Positions 1-8,575 of a stretch of 64,000 bases of DNA are shown in pieces. Source of the stretch: Streptomyces sp. BK239 (GTDB lineage: Bacteria > Actinomycetota > Actinomycetes > Streptomycetales > Streptomycetaceae); contig NZ_SHKS01000006.1 in assembly GCF_004217285.1 (NCBI RefSeq), positions 478,743 through 542,742 of the forward strand. The letters are read 5' to 3'. Below the pieces are notes generated by a model. The model was given only the letters and a program-made list of their open reading frames with translations, did no database searches and was not told where the DNA came from. Both the position numbers and the translations under genes were made by a program. The stretch's first letter is position 1, and each line of letters begins with the position of its first letter.

Positions 1-40
1 CGCCATCAGCTCGCTCCTCTCGGCGCGCGGTCGCTGCCGT

Positions 41-862
41 TCAAAGGGCCTCCAGCGCATCCCTGAGCCTCTTCAGCAACGTGATGTCGGGGTCGTTGAC
101 GCGGGGCAGGGCCAGGCCCGGCGCGGGGAGCGGGACGGGCGGCGGGAACTGGGCGGTGAGCAGCCCCGCCGCCGCCAGCCGGCGGACGTCCACCAGCGTC
201 GCGAAGGCCTGCCGGCCCAGCTCGCGGGCGATGTCCGACGCGGTGCGCGCCCCGTCCACCAGCGCCAGCACCGCGCGCTGCCGGGCGGTGAGCCCCGGTG
301 CGGCGACGGGCTCGGCCGGCAGCAGCGGCGCGCTGTCCGGCAGCGGGTCGGGCCACAGCCGGTCCAGCAGCTCGCGGCGGCGCAGCGTCTCGCGCTCCAC
401 CGCGGCCACCGGCACCGGCCGCAGGACGCCGAACCAGTTCCCGGGGCCGTAGCGGAAGCGGCCCGGTGCGCTGCTCGGGGCGAGGGCGAAGTACGCCGCG
501 TCGAACAGCGCTCCCAGATGGCACAGTTCCAGCGCGCCCCGGCCGATCAGACCGGCCTCCAGCAGCAGCCCGGCGGCGCCCCGCTCCTCGTCGGCGTGTT
601 CCACCGCGTCCCGCCAGACGCCGGGATCAAGCGTGCCGTGGGTCAGCAGCAGCACCTCCAGACCGGGGGAGTGGGAGCTCTCGGCGTGCACCACCCAGCC
701 GTCGGCGAGGTAGATCGCGCCGCGCTCGCGCTCCAGGACGCCGGTGGCGCGCTCGGCCGCGAGGCGGCTCAGCATCGGGGAGACCCCGCCGGCGTGGTCG
801 CGGGCCGCCGCTCTGTCCCGCACCGGCAGCCGGGGCGGCGGGGTGGTGTCCACGACCGTCAT
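41..862 (-). CDS. DUF4388-like / winged-helix protein
   Basis: Predicted soluble protein of 273 residues, function unknown. The N-terminal part (about residues 25-130) resembles the DUF4388-type domain often paired with Roadblock or GTPase-associated proteins: a 'TGVLE...GAIYLADGWVVHAES' pattern followed by helices. The C-terminal part (about 185-245, starting 'LTARQRAVLALVDG') looks like a winged helix, with 'TASDIARELG' as a helix-turn-helix-like stretch. The ATG at 862 overlaps the stop of the upstream gene by 4 nt (ATGA), so the two are translationally coupled. Longer open frame exists upstream but is not needed. The domain reading is from pattern memory; the pairing with a Roadblock-like partner is seen directly. 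Confidence 0.72.
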   Translation of the reverse strand: MTVVDTTPPPRLPVRDRAAARDHAGGVSPMLSRLAAERATGVLERERGAIYLADGWVVHAESSHSPGLEVLLLTHGTLDPGVWRDAVEHADEERGAAGLLLEAGLIGRGALELCHLGALFDAAYFALAPSSAPGRFRYGPGNWFGVLRPVPVAAVERETLRRRELLDRLWPDPLPDSAPLLPAEPVAAPGLTARQRAVLALVDGARTASDIARELGRQAFATLVDVRRLAAAGLLTAQFPPPVPLPAPGLALPRVNDPDITLLKRLRDALEAL

Positions 863-1248
863 CCCAGCACCAGCCGTCCGGCCATCTCGCCCAGCCGGAT
901 CCGGGCCAGGGCGAGGTTGCCGTCCGGCCGGGCCAGCCACACGTGCAGGAACACACTGCTGTCGAAGGACGTCGGCACGAACCGCAGGACGTGGTAGCTG
1001 TCCCGGTTGCTGATGATCAGGTCCTCCACCGGCGGGTCGGCGTCCGCGTCCGTCTCCGGGGTGAACGCCCGTTGTTCGGCCGTGAGCCGTGCGACCTCCG
1101 CGGCCTCGGCGGCCGCCGCCTCGTGGTCGCCGCCCGGGAACTCCCCGACCGCGCCCAGGGCCAGCCCGCTGGTCCAGTCGACCAGTGCGGCCCCCCGGGC
1201 TCCGGGCAGGCGCATGGCCTCCAGGAGACACTCGTCGATTCCGGGCAC
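859..1248 (-). CDS. Roadblock/LC7-like small protein
   Basis: Small cytoplasmic protein of 129 residues with the look of a Roadblock/LC7 fold: a helix, then 'GARGAALVDWTSGLALG', a central helix, and 'EDLIISNRDSYHVLRF' and 'FLHVWLARPDGNLALARIRL' strands. Such proteins usually dimerise and act with small GTPases or sensors; no GTPase is in view. The GTG start at 1248 is preceded by GGGAGGGGAG at a suitable distance. It is the first gene of a two-gene unit with the downstream DUF4388-like gene (4-nt overlap) and is divergent from the hut operon. Role unknown. Confidence 0.75.
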   Translation of the reverse strand: MPGIDECLLEAMRLPGARGAALVDWTSGLALGAVGEFPGGDHEAAAAEAAEVARLTAEQRAFTPETDADADPPVEDLIISNRDSYHVLRFVPTSFDSSVFLHVWLARPDGNLALARIRLGEMAGRLVLG

Positions 1249-1320
1249 CGTTGGCTCCCCTCCCGCCTGCGGTTCGGCTGAGTGAGGAAGAAGCTACGCA
1301 ACGTGTCCGCGTGGAGGGAG

Positions 1321-1345
1321 TGTTCTGGCATTTTCCAGCGGAACA
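1321..1345. promoter_or_regulatory. Imperfect inverted repeat, possible operator
   Basis: TGTTCTGG, six nt, CCAG, two nt, GAACA: outer arms TGTTC/GAACA and inner arms CTGG/CCAG. It lies between the divergent Roadblock-like gene and hutU, closer to the former. A binding role is inferred only from symmetry and position. Confidence 0.35.
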
Positions 1346-1582
1346 TGCGCCCCGGTGACTAGTGTGGGTCGACTGACCCCGATTTCTCCCCGCCCGTTCA
1401 ACACCGCGCCCGGGGCGTGCGCCAAGGGGGGTGCGGGGTTGCTGCGGGTGGTGAGTGGTGGTGCCGCGCGCCCCCTGTTTCCGTGCGCCCCGGTTGCGGC
1501 GCCACTCGTTTCCCGTCTTCCGGCGTCGTGCTTCCCGGCTCCTTCCTGCCCGGCCCGGGGGCTCCGTCATGCCGCCGGTGTG

Positions 1583-1611
1583 TTGACTAGTCCTATTCAG
1601 GCGTCCAGGAT
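1583..1611 (+). promoter_or_regulatory. hutU promoter (housekeeping sigma type)
   Basis: -35 TTGACT at 1583-1588 and -10 CAGGAT at 1606-1611, separated by exactly 17 nt, a good match to Streptomyces HrdB-type promoters. The expected transcript start is near 1618, leaving a leader of about 50 nt with AAGGAGG at 1655-1661 before the ATG at 1668. Confidence 0.65.
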
Positions 1612-1619
1612 GTGAATAG
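1593..1619. promoter_or_regulatory. Inverted repeat over the hutU -10 (operator candidate)
   Basis: Perfect 7-bp arms CTATTCA (1593-1599) and TGAATAG (1613-1619) with a 13-nt spacer that contains the -10 hexamer. A second small palindrome, GACTAGTC at 1585-1592, overlaps the -35. The placement would let a dimeric repressor block the polymerase. No hut regulator gene is in the window. Confidence 0.5.
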
Positions 1620-1667
1620 ACACAGCAACACTCCGCCGGGACCACCCCATCCGCAAGGAGGCAGACC

Positions 1668-3332
1668 ATGTCAGGACCCCGCCCCGTACGAGCGCCCCGC
1701 GGTACGGAACTGAGCGCCCTGGGATGGCAGCAGGAAGCCGCCCTGCGGATGCTGCAGAACAACCTGGACCCCGAGGTCGCCGAGCACCCCGACAAGCTCG
1801 TCGTCTACGGCGGCACCGGCAAGGCGGCCCGTGACTGGCGCTCCTTCGACGCGATGGTCCGCACGCTCAGGACGCTCAAGCAGGACGAGACCATGCTCGT
1901 CCAGTCCGGCCGCCCCGTCGGCGTCATGCAGACCCACGAGTGGGCCCCGCGCGTCCTCATCGCCAACTCCAACCTCGTCGGCGACTGGGCCAACTGGGAG
2001 GAGTTCCGCCGCCTGGAGCAGCTCGGGCTGACCATGTACGGCCAGATGACCGCCGGCTCCTGGATCTACATCGGCACCCAGGGCATCCTGCAGGGCACCT
2101 ACGAGACCTTCGCCGCCGTCGCCGCGAAGAAGTTCGGCGGGACCCTGGCCGGCACCGTCACCCTGACCGCCGGTCTCGGCGGCATGGGCGGCGCCCAGCC
2201 GCTCGCCGTCACGATGAACGACGGTGTGGCGATCTGCGTCGACTGCGACCCGCGCGCCATCGAACGCCGCATCGAGCACCGCTACCTCGACGTGAAGGCC
2301 GACTCGCTCGACCACGCCCTGCGACTGGCCGTCGAGGCGCGCGACGCCCGTCGCCCGCTGTCCATCGGCGTCCTCGGCAACGCCGCCGAACTGGTCCCGC
2401 AGCTCCTCGCCATGGGCGCCCCGATCGACATCGTCACCGACCAGACCTCCGCCCACGACCCGCTGGCCTACCTGCCCACCGGGATCGCCTTCGAGGACAT
2501 GGCCGACGCCGCCGCCAAGGACCCGGCCGGCTTCACCGCCCGCGCGCGGGAGTCGATGGCACGGCACGTCGAGGCGATGGTCGGCTTCCAGGACGCCGGC
2601 GCCGAGGTCTTCGACTACGGCAACTCCATCCGCGGCGAGGCACAGCTCGCCGGGTACGAGCGGGCGTTCGCCTTCCCCGGTTTCGTCCCCGCCTACATCC
2701 GCCCGCTGTTCTGCGAGGGCAAGGGCCCCTTCCGCTGGGCCGCCCTGTCCGGCGAGGCCTCCGACATCGCCAAGACCGACAAGGCGATCCTCGACCTCTT
2801 CCCGGAGAACGAGTCCCTGGCCCGCTGGATCAAGCTCGCCGGCGAGCGCGTGCACTTCCAGGGGCTGCCCGCCCGTATCTGCTGGCTCGGCTACGGCGAG
2901 CGCGACAAGGCCGGCGAGCGGTTCAACGACATGGTCGCGAGCGGTGAGCTGGCGGCGCCGCTGGCGATCGGCCGCGACCACCTCGACTGCGGGTCCGTCG
3001 CCTCCCCCTACCGCGAGACCGAGGCCATGCTCGACGGCTCCGACGCGATCGCCGACTGGCCGCTGCTGAACGCCATGGTGAACGTCGCCTCCGGCGCCTC
3101 CTGGGTCTCCCTCCACCACGGCGGCGGCGTCGGCATGGGCCGGTCCATCCACGCGGGGCAGGTCTCCGTGGCCGACGGCACGAAGCTCGCCGGCGAGAAG
3201 ATCCGGCGCGTGCTGACCAACGACCCCGGGATGGGCGTCATCCGGCATGTCGACGCCGGGTACGACATCGCGGAGTCGGTCGCCGACGAGCGCGGCGTGC
3301 GGGTGCCGATGCGTGAAGGTGATCCCTCGTGA
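1668..3332 (+). CDS. hutU: Urocanate hydratase
   Basis: Urocanase, second step of histidine degradation: urocanate plus water to 4-imidazolone-5-propionate, using tightly bound NAD+ as an electrophile. The protein has 554 residues, the usual family length. Visible signatures are the N-terminal 'YGGTGKAARDW', the nucleotide-binding 'GLGGMGGAQ' at residues 169-177 and the 'ARICWLGYGER' segment whose Cys405 corresponds to the active-site-region cysteine known in the Pseudomonas enzyme. It starts at the ATG at 1668 with AAGGAGG seven nt upstream and ends in a GTGA overlap with the M20 gene, so it leads the operon. The histidase gene hutH is not here. Confidence 0.97.
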   Translation: MSGPRPVRAPRGTELSALGWQQEAALRMLQNNLDPEVAEHPDKLVVYGGTGKAARDWRSFDAMVRTLRTLKQDETMLVQSGRPVGVMQTHEWAPRVLIANSNLVGDWANWEEFRRLEQLGLTMYGQMTAGSWIYIGTQGILQGTYETFAAVAAKKFGGTLAGTVTLTAGLGGMGGAQPLAVTMNDGVAICVDCDPRAIERRIEHRYLDVKADSLDHALRLAVEARDARRPLSIGVLGNAAELVPQLLAMGAPIDIVTDQTSAHDPLAYLPTGIAFEDMADAAAKDPAGFTARARESMARHVEAMVGFQDAGAEVFDYGNSIRGEAQLAGYERAFAFPGFVPAYIRPLFCEGKGPFRWAALSGEASDIAKTDKAILDLFPENESLARWIKLAGERVHFQGLPARICWLGYGERDKAGERFNDMVASGELAAPLAIGRDHLDCGSVASPYRETEAMLDGSDAIADWPLLNAMVNVASGASWVSLHHGGGVGMGRSIHAGQVSVADGTKLAGEKIRRVLTNDPGMGVIRHVDAGYDIAESVADERGVRVPMREGDPS

Positions 3333-4615
3333 CGGAGCGCGGCGACTCCCTGTCGGAAGCCCGGCTCCCGTCCCCGGACGCGGGCACCGGCGCCTCCTTC
3401 CAGGACATGTGGCGGGAGCTGGCCGCCGTCGGGCGGCACCCCGCGTCAGGCGGCTACCGCCGTTACGCCTGGACCGGTGCCGACGCCGAGTGCCGGGCCT
3501 GGTTCCGGGCGCAGGCCGAGGCGCGCGGACTGACGTACGAGCTCGACCGCAACGGCAACCAGTGGGCCTGGCTCGGCGACCCCGCCGCCGGGGACGCCGT
3601 CGTCACCGGGTCGCACCTCGACTCCGTGCCCGACGGCGGCGCCTTCGACGGCCCCCTGGGCGTCGTGTCCTCCTTCGCCGCGCTCGACGAACTGCGCGGC
3701 CGGAACGCCCGGTTGGACAAGCCCCTCGCCATCGTCAACTTCGCCGACGAGGAGGGCGCCCGCTTCGGGCTGGCCTGCGTCGGCTCCCGGCTCGCCGCCG
3801 GGCACCTCGGCGTCGAGCAGGCCCACCGGCTGACCGACGGCGACGGCGTCACGCTCCCGCGCGCCATGGAGGCGGCCGGTCACGACCCCGACGCCATCGG
3901 ACCGGACCCGGAGCGGCTCGCCCGCATCGGCGCGTTCGTCGAACTCCACGTCGAGCAGGGCCGCGCCCTCGACCTCAGCGGTGACCCGGTCGGCATCGCC
4001 GCCGCCATCTGGCCGCACGGACGCTGGCGCTTCGACTTCCGCGGCGAGGCCAACCACGCCGGCACCACCCGGCTGACGGACCGGCGCGACCCGATGCTCC
4101 CGTACGCCGAGACCGTGCTCGCCGCCCGGCGCGAGGCGCGGCTCGCCGGAGCCGTCGCCACCTTCGGCAAGATCGCCGTGGAGCCCAACGGCGTCAACGC
4201 CATCCCCTCCCTGGTGCGCGGCTGGCTCGACTCCCGCGCCGCCGACCAGACGAGCCTGGACCAGGTGCTCGCCGGCGTCGAGAAGGCGGCCCGGGAGCAC
4301 GCCGCCGCCCACGGGGTCGACCTCGACGTCGTCCGGGAGTCGTTCACGCCCGTCGTCGAGTTCGACCACGCCCTGCGCGACGAACTCGCCCGCATCCTCG
4401 GCGAGAAGGCGGAGCCCGACCTCAAGGTGCCCGTCCTCGGCACCGGCGCGGGACACGACGCCGGGATCCTCTCGGGGAGCGTCCCGACCGCCATGCTGTT
4501 CGTGCGCAACCCCACGGGCGTCTCGCACTCCCCGGCCGAGTTCGCCGCCGAGGACGACTGCGTGGCCGGGGTGCGCGCACTCGCCGACGTACTGGAAGGG
4601 CTGGCCCACACGTGA
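3329..4615 (+). CDS. M20 amidohydrolase (allantoate amidohydrolase-like) in hut operon
   Basis: Zinc-dependent M20-family amidohydrolase of 428 residues, closest in pattern to allantoate amidohydrolase / N-carbamoyl-amino-acid hydrolase. Metal-site motifs are present: 'GSHLDSVPDGG' with His96, 'DGPLGV' with Asp107 and 'ADEEGARFG' with Glu141-Glu142; a late 'GAGHDAG' matches the C-terminal metal region. The GTG at 3329 overlaps the hutU stop and the gene ends in a GTGA overlap with hutF, so it is co-translated with histidine catabolism. The usual annotation is allantoate amidohydrolase, but the context suggests an acyl-glutamate substrate such as N-formylglutamate (see findings). Family certain, substrate not. 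Confidence 0.9.
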   Translation: MTERGDSLSEARLPSPDAGTGASFQDMWRELAAVGRHPASGGYRRYAWTGADAECRAWFRAQAEARGLTYELDRNGNQWAWLGDPAAGDAVVTGSHLDSVPDGGAFDGPLGVVSSFAALDELRGRNARLDKPLAIVNFADEEGARFGLACVGSRLAAGHLGVEQAHRLTDGDGVTLPRAMEAAGHDPDAIGPDPERLARIGAFVELHVEQGRALDLSGDPVGIAAAIWPHGRWRFDFRGEANHAGTTRLTDRRDPMLPYAETVLAARREARLAGAVATFGKIAVEPNGVNAIPSLVRGWLDSRAADQTSLDQVLAGVEKAAREHAAAHGVDLDVVRESFTPVVEFDHALRDELARILGEKAEPDLKVPVLGTGAGHDAGILSGSVPTAMLFVRNPTGVSHSPAEFAAEDDCVAGVRALADVLEGLAHT

Positions 4616-5976
4616 CCCCCGCACCGCCGACCCCCGGACAGCCGACGAAGACGTACTGGCTGGAGCACGCCTGGCTCGACACGCGCGTCGAGCCGGGCGT
4701 CGTCCTCCAGACGCGGGACGGCCGGATCACCGCCGTCCGCACCGACACCCCCGCCCCGCCGCCCGGCGCGGAGGTTCTGCGCGGCCTCACCCTGCCCGGC
4801 CTGGCCAACGCCCACAGCCACGCCTTCCACCGCGCCCTGCGCGGCACCGTCCAGGTCGGCTCCGGCACCTTCTGGACCTGGCGCGAGGTCATGTACACCG
4901 TGGCCGACCGGCTCACCCCGGAGACCTACCACCGCCTGGCCCGCGCGGTGTACGCCGAGATGGCCCTCGCCGGCATCACCGCCGTCGGCGAGTTCCACTA
5001 CGTCCACCACGCCCCCGGCGGCACCCCCTACGCCGACCCGAACGCGATGGGCGAGGCCCTCGTCGAGGCCGCCGCCGACGCCGGCATCCGCATCACCCTC
5101 CTCGACACCGTCTACCTCTCCTCCGGCTTCGGACAGCCGCCCAACGCCCACCAGCTCCGCTTCAGCGACGGCAGCGCGGACGCCTGGGCCGAACGCTGTT
5201 CACTTCTCAAGGAACGGGATCACGCACGGATCGGTGCGGCCGTCCACTCCGTACGGGCCGTGCCCGCCGACCAGCTGGCGACCGTGGCCCGGTGGGCCGA
5301 GGAGCGCGGGGCTCCGCTGCACGTGCACCTGTCCGAGCAGACCGCCGAGAACGACGCCTGCCGTGAGGCCCACGGGTGCACGCCGACCCGGCTCCTCGCC
5401 GAGCACGGCGTCCTCGGCCCGCGCACCACCGGGGTCCACAACACCCACCTCACCGACGAGGACATCGCCCTCCTGGGCCGCTCCGGCACCGGCACCTGCA
5501 TGTGCCCGACCACCGAACGGGACCTCGCCGACGGCATCGGCCCGGCCGCCGCCCTGCAGAAAGCGGGCTCGCCGCTCTCCCTCGGCTCCGACAGCCACGC
5601 CGTGATCGACCTGCTCGAAGAGGCCCGCGCGATGGAGCTGAACGAGCGCCTCCGCACCCGCACCCGAGGCCACTGGACCGCCGCCGCCCTGCTGCGCGCC
5701 GCCTCAGCCGACGGTCACGCGGCCCTGGGCCGCGACGACGCGGGCACGCTGGAGGCGGGGGCGGCGGCCGACTTCACGACGATCGCCCTCGACTCGGTCA
5801 GGACGGCAGGGCCGCTTCCGCGACTCGGGGCCGAGACGGCCGTATTCGCCGCGTCGGCAGCGGATGTGACGCACACGGTCGTGGCGGGGCGGCACATCGT
5901 GCGCGACGGGGTGCACCGTCTTGTGCCGGATGTGCCGCGGGCCCTCGCGGACGCCGTCGCAGCCCTGCGCGGATGA
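4612..5976 (+). CDS. hutF: Formimidoylglutamate deiminase
   Basis: Amidohydrolase-superfamily enzyme of 454 residues expected to convert N-formimino-L-glutamate to N-formylglutamate and ammonia. The metal-binding HxH is in 'LANAHSHAFHRALRG' (His68, His70), followed by 'FWTWREVMY', characteristic of this deiminase family; later 'LHVHLSEQ', 'HNTHLTDEDI' and 'SLGSDSHAV' supply the remaining metal and catalytic residues. The GTG at 4612 overlaps the preceding stop. HutF rather than HutE indicates the five-step route via formylglutamate. Confidence 0.93.
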   Translation: MTPAPPTPGQPTKTYWLEHAWLDTRVEPGVVLQTRDGRITAVRTDTPAPPPGAEVLRGLTLPGLANAHSHAFHRALRGTVQVGSGTFWTWREVMYTVADRLTPETYHRLARAVYAEMALAGITAVGEFHYVHHAPGGTPYADPNAMGEALVEAAADAGIRITLLDTVYLSSGFGQPPNAHQLRFSDGSADAWAERCSLLKERDHARIGAAVHSVRAVPADQLATVARWAEERGAPLHVHLSEQTAENDACREAHGCTPTRLLAEHGVLGPRTTGVHNTHLTDEDIALLGRSGTGTCMCPTTERDLADGIGPAAALQKAGSPLSLGSDSHAVIDLLEEARAMELNERLRTRTRGHWTAAALLRAASADGHAALGRDDAGTLEAGAAADFTTIALDSVRTAGPLPRLGAETAVFAASAADVTHTVVAGRHIVRDGVHRLVPDVPRALADAVAALRG

Positions 5977-6053
5977 CGCCCCGCCGACCGCTCCCGCGCT
6001 CCGCTTCCGCCCCCGACCCCCACCCCACCGCCGACCAGGCCAGCAAGGACGCC

Positions 6054-7268
6054 ATGAGCAACGCGACGACCGTCAGCCCCGCCCACTCCGCGAGCACCGC
6101 GAGCACGCTCATCACCAACATCGCCGCCCTGGTCACCAACGACCCCTCCCTGAGTGACAGTTCTCCCCTCGGACTGATCCAGGACGCGGCCGTCGTCATC
6201 GAAGGCGACCGTGTCGTGTGGACCGGTGAATCAAGCAAAGCACCCGCCACTGACAATCGGGTCGACGCCGGCGGGCGGGCGGTGATCCCCGGCTTCGTGG
6301 ACTCCCACTCCCACCTCGTCTTCGCGGGCGACCGCACCGAGGAGTTCAACGCCCGCATGTCCGGCCACCCCTACACGGCCGGCGGCATCCGCACCACCGT
6401 CGCCGCCACCCGCGCCGCCACCGACGCGGAACTGGAGGCGAACCTCACCCGCCATCTCGCCGAGGCGCTCCGTCAGGGCACGACGACCTTCGAGACGAAG
6501 TCGGGCTACGGCCTGACCGTCGAGGACGAGGCCCGCGCCCTGCGCCTCGCCGCCCGCCACACCGACGAGGTCACCTACCTCGGCGCCCACGTCGTCTCCC
6601 CCGAGCACGCCGACGACCCGGCCGCCTACGTCGCCCTCGTCACCGGCGAGATGCTCGACGCGTGCGCCCCGCACGCCCGCTGGATCGACGTGTTCTGCGA
6701 GAAGGGGGCCTTCGACGGCGACCAGGCCCGCGCGATCCTCACCGCCGGCAAGGCCAGGGGACTGCACCCCCGCGTCCACGCCAACCAGCTCACGTACGGC
6801 CCCGGCGTGCAGCTCGCCGTGGAGCTCGACGCGGCCAGCGCCGACCACTGCACCCATCTGACCGACGCCGACGTGGACGCGCTCGCCGCCGGCGACACCG
6901 TCGCCACACTCCTGCCCGGCGCCGAGTTCTCCACCCGCGCCGCCTGGCCGGACGCCCGCCGTCTCCTGGACGCCGGCGTCACCGTGGCCCTCTCCACGGA
7001 CTGCAACCCGGGCTCGTCGTTCACCTCGTCCGTGCCCTTCTGCATCGCGCTCGCCGTGCGGGACATGCGGATGACCCCGGACGAGGCCCTCTGGTCGGCC
7101 ACGGCCGGCGGAGCGGCGGCGCTGCGCCGCACGGATGTGGGCCGCCTCACGCCCGGCGCCTACGCCGACCTTGTCCTGCTCGACGCCCCCAGCCACGTCC
7201 ACCTGGCCTACCGTCCGGGAGTGCCGCTGGCCTCCCAGGTCTGGCGCCGAGGCGCCCGCGTGGCCTGA
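6054..7268 (+). CDS. hutI: Imidazolonepropionase
   Basis: Hydrolyses 4-imidazolone-5-propionate to N-formimino-L-glutamate, the step between HutU and HutF. The 404-residue protein is an amidohydrolase with HxH in 'VDSHSHLVFAGDR' (His85, His87), 'TTFETKSGYGLT', 'HANQL', 'DHCTHL' and the final 'STDCNPGSS'. The ATG at 6054 is chosen because CAAGGAC precedes it and the protein then has family length. An in-frame ATG at 5973 overlapping the hutF stop (ATGA) would add 27 residues and keep the coupling seen elsewhere in the operon, so the start is not settled. Confidence 0.95.
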   Translation: MSNATTVSPAHSASTASTLITNIAALVTNDPSLSDSSPLGLIQDAAVVIEGDRVVWTGESSKAPATDNRVDAGGRAVIPGFVDSHSHLVFAGDRTEEFNARMSGHPYTAGGIRTTVAATRAATDAELEANLTRHLAEALRQGTTTFETKSGYGLTVEDEARALRLAARHTDEVTYLGAHVVSPEHADDPAAYVALVTGEMLDACAPHARWIDVFCEKGAFDGDQARAILTAGKARGLHPRVHANQLTYGPGVQLAVELDAASADHCTHLTDADVDALAAGDTVATLLPGAEFSTRAAWPDARRLLDAGVTVALSTDCNPGSSFTSSVPFCIALAVRDMRMTPDEALWSATAGGAAALRRTDVGRLTPGAYADLVLLDAPSHVHLAYRPGVPLASQVWRRGARVA

Positions 7269-7324
7269 GGCGCCCTTCGTCGCGCCCGGTGAGGCGCGCC
7301 TTGCGCGGCGGCCCGTGAACGCGG

Positions 7325-7364
7325 CTGTGCCCGGGCCGTCCCTCGTGGGACGTCCCGGGCACAG
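7325..7364. terminator. Bidirectional hairpin between hutI and sigI
   Basis: Perfect 11-bp arms CTGTGCCCGGG / CCCGGGCACAG extended inward by CGTCCC/GGGACG around a small loop, between convergent hutI and the sigma gene. There is no U-tract, as is common in Streptomyces. Confidence 0.7.
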
Positions 7365-7421
7365 GCATGCGGGGAGGTGAGCGACGCGCGGGGAGGTCGC
7401 TCCGCCGCGGTCAGGAGGAGG

Positions 7422-8327
7422 TCACTCCTCCACGGTCAGGCCCTTGCGGAGCTTGACCAGGGTGCGCGAGAGCAGCCGGGAGACGTGCATCTGCGAGATG
7501 CCGAGCTCCTCGCCGATCTCCGACTGGGTCAGACCGGCCACGAAACGCAGGGAGAGGATCTGGCGGTCGCGGGGCGCCAGCTCGGCGATCAGCGGCTTCA
7601 GGGACTCGACGTACTCGATGCCCTCGATGCCGTGGTCCTCGTAGCCGATGCGGTCCGCGAGGGCGCCCTCGGTGTCGTCCTCCTCGGGCTGGGCGTCCAG
7701 CGAGGCGGCGGTGTAGGCGTTGGAGGCGGCCATGCCCTCGACGACCTGGTCGTTGGAGATGCCGAGGCGCTCCGCCAGCTCAGCCACCGTGGGGGCGCGG
7801 TCGAGCTTCTGGGACAGTTCGTCGCCGGCCTTGGCCAGGTCCAGCCGCAGCTCCTGAAGCCGGCGCGGCACGCGCACGGACCACGAGGTGTCCCGGAAGA
7901 AGCGCTTGATCTCGCCGACGATGGTTGGCATCGCGAAGGTGGGGAACTCCACACCCCGGCTGAGCTCGAAGCGGTCGATCGCCTTGATCAGGCCGATCGT
8001 GCCGACCTGGATGATGTCCTCCATGGGCTCGCTGCGGGAGCGGAAGCGGGAGGCGGCGAACTTGACCAGCGCGAGGTTCAGTTCGACGAGGGTGTTGCGG
8101 ACGTACGCGTACTCGTGCGTCCCTTCCTCCAGCGACTCGAGGCGCTCGAAGAGGGTCTTGGACAGGGCGCGTGCGTCGACGGCGCCCACCTCGTCGTACG
8201 GGGGGATCTCCGGGAGTCCGGCGAGCGCGTCGGCGGGTTCCAGACCCGGCGCGAGGGAATCCGGACCATCCGGAAGGAGTGTCGACGTCGCGTTGGGGGT
8301 ATGCGGTGCGTCGAGCCGGGGTGACAT
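7422..8327 (-). CDS. sigI: SigB/SigF-family RNA polymerase sigma factor (SigI-like)
   Basis: Alternative sigma factor of 301 residues with regions 2, 3 and 4. Region 2 reads 'EDIIQVGTIGLIKAIDRFE' and 'VEFPTFAMPTIVGEIKRFFRD', region 3 'APTVAELAERLGIS', and region 4 'LAPRDRQILSLRFVAGLTQSEIGEELGISQMHVSRLL' contains the -35-binding helix-turn-helix. The ATG at 8327 is preferred over upstream ATGs at 8339 and 8351 because GTCCTCC at 8331-8337 (GGAGGAC on the coding strand) is correctly spaced. It is divergent from STAS and HATPase genes, the same set as S. coelicolor sigI-arsI-prsI. Activity is expected to be controlled by partner switching. Confidence 0.93.
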   Translation of the reverse strand: MSPRLDAPHTPNATSTLLPDGPDSLAPGLEPADALAGLPEIPPYDEVGAVDARALSKTLFERLESLEEGTHEYAYVRNTLVELNLALVKFAASRFRSRSEPMEDIIQVGTIGLIKAIDRFELSRGVEFPTFAMPTIVGEIKRFFRDTSWSVRVPRRLQELRLDLAKAGDELSQKLDRAPTVAELAERLGISNDQVVEGMAASNAYTAASLDAQPEEDDTEGALADRIGYEDHGIEGIEYVESLKPLIAELAPRDRQILSLRFVAGLTQSEIGEELGISQMHVSRLLSRTLVKLRKGLTVEE

Positions 8328-8445
8328 GATGTCCTCCATCGTTCTCGGCATACGGCTGCCGAAGCCTGTGCGTGCACTGCGGTGTGCGGCGCCTCCAAAG
8401 CCGGCCGTGTCGGATACGTGCTCCTCTAGCCCTATCGGCTTTACT

Positions 8446-8472
8446 CGACCGATCGCAAGTGCGATCTGGTCG
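8446..8472. promoter_or_regulatory. Inverted repeat between sigI and arsI
   Basis: CGACC-GATCGCA-AG-TGCGATC-T-GGTCG: 7-bp inner arms with a 2-nt centre and 5-bp outer arms offset by one nt. It sits midway between the divergent sigma and STAS genes and could be an operator serving both. On the minus strand a TTGCGA within it is followed 18 nt later by TAGGGC, a weak possible sigI promoter. Confidence 0.45.
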
Positions 8473-8575
8473 GTTATGTCCGTTTGTGGGTGATTGTTCG
8501 GCTGTTGGAGTGCGTATCGAAGGCGTAGTGTTCGAGGGCGTCAGGTAGCAGTCACGACCTCGGGAGAGACACGGC

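Larger units (their letters stand above)
1249..1667. other. Divergent intergenic region upstream of hutU
   Basis: 419 nt without a convincing gene between the Roadblock-like gene and hutU. It holds the imperfect inverted repeat at 1321-1345, a TGACTAGT sequence near 1356 that recurs as TTGACTAGTC at 1583, the hutU promoter and its operator-like repeat. Open frames here have no Shine-Dalgarno or family signature. Confidence 0.6.

Noticed and set aside
1671..3248. 525-codon antisense frame opposite hutU
   Set aside because: Shadow of the GC3-biased hutU codons; Gly/Val/Asp-rich without signatures. The same applies to the long antisense frames opposite the GT2, ahcY and manA genes.
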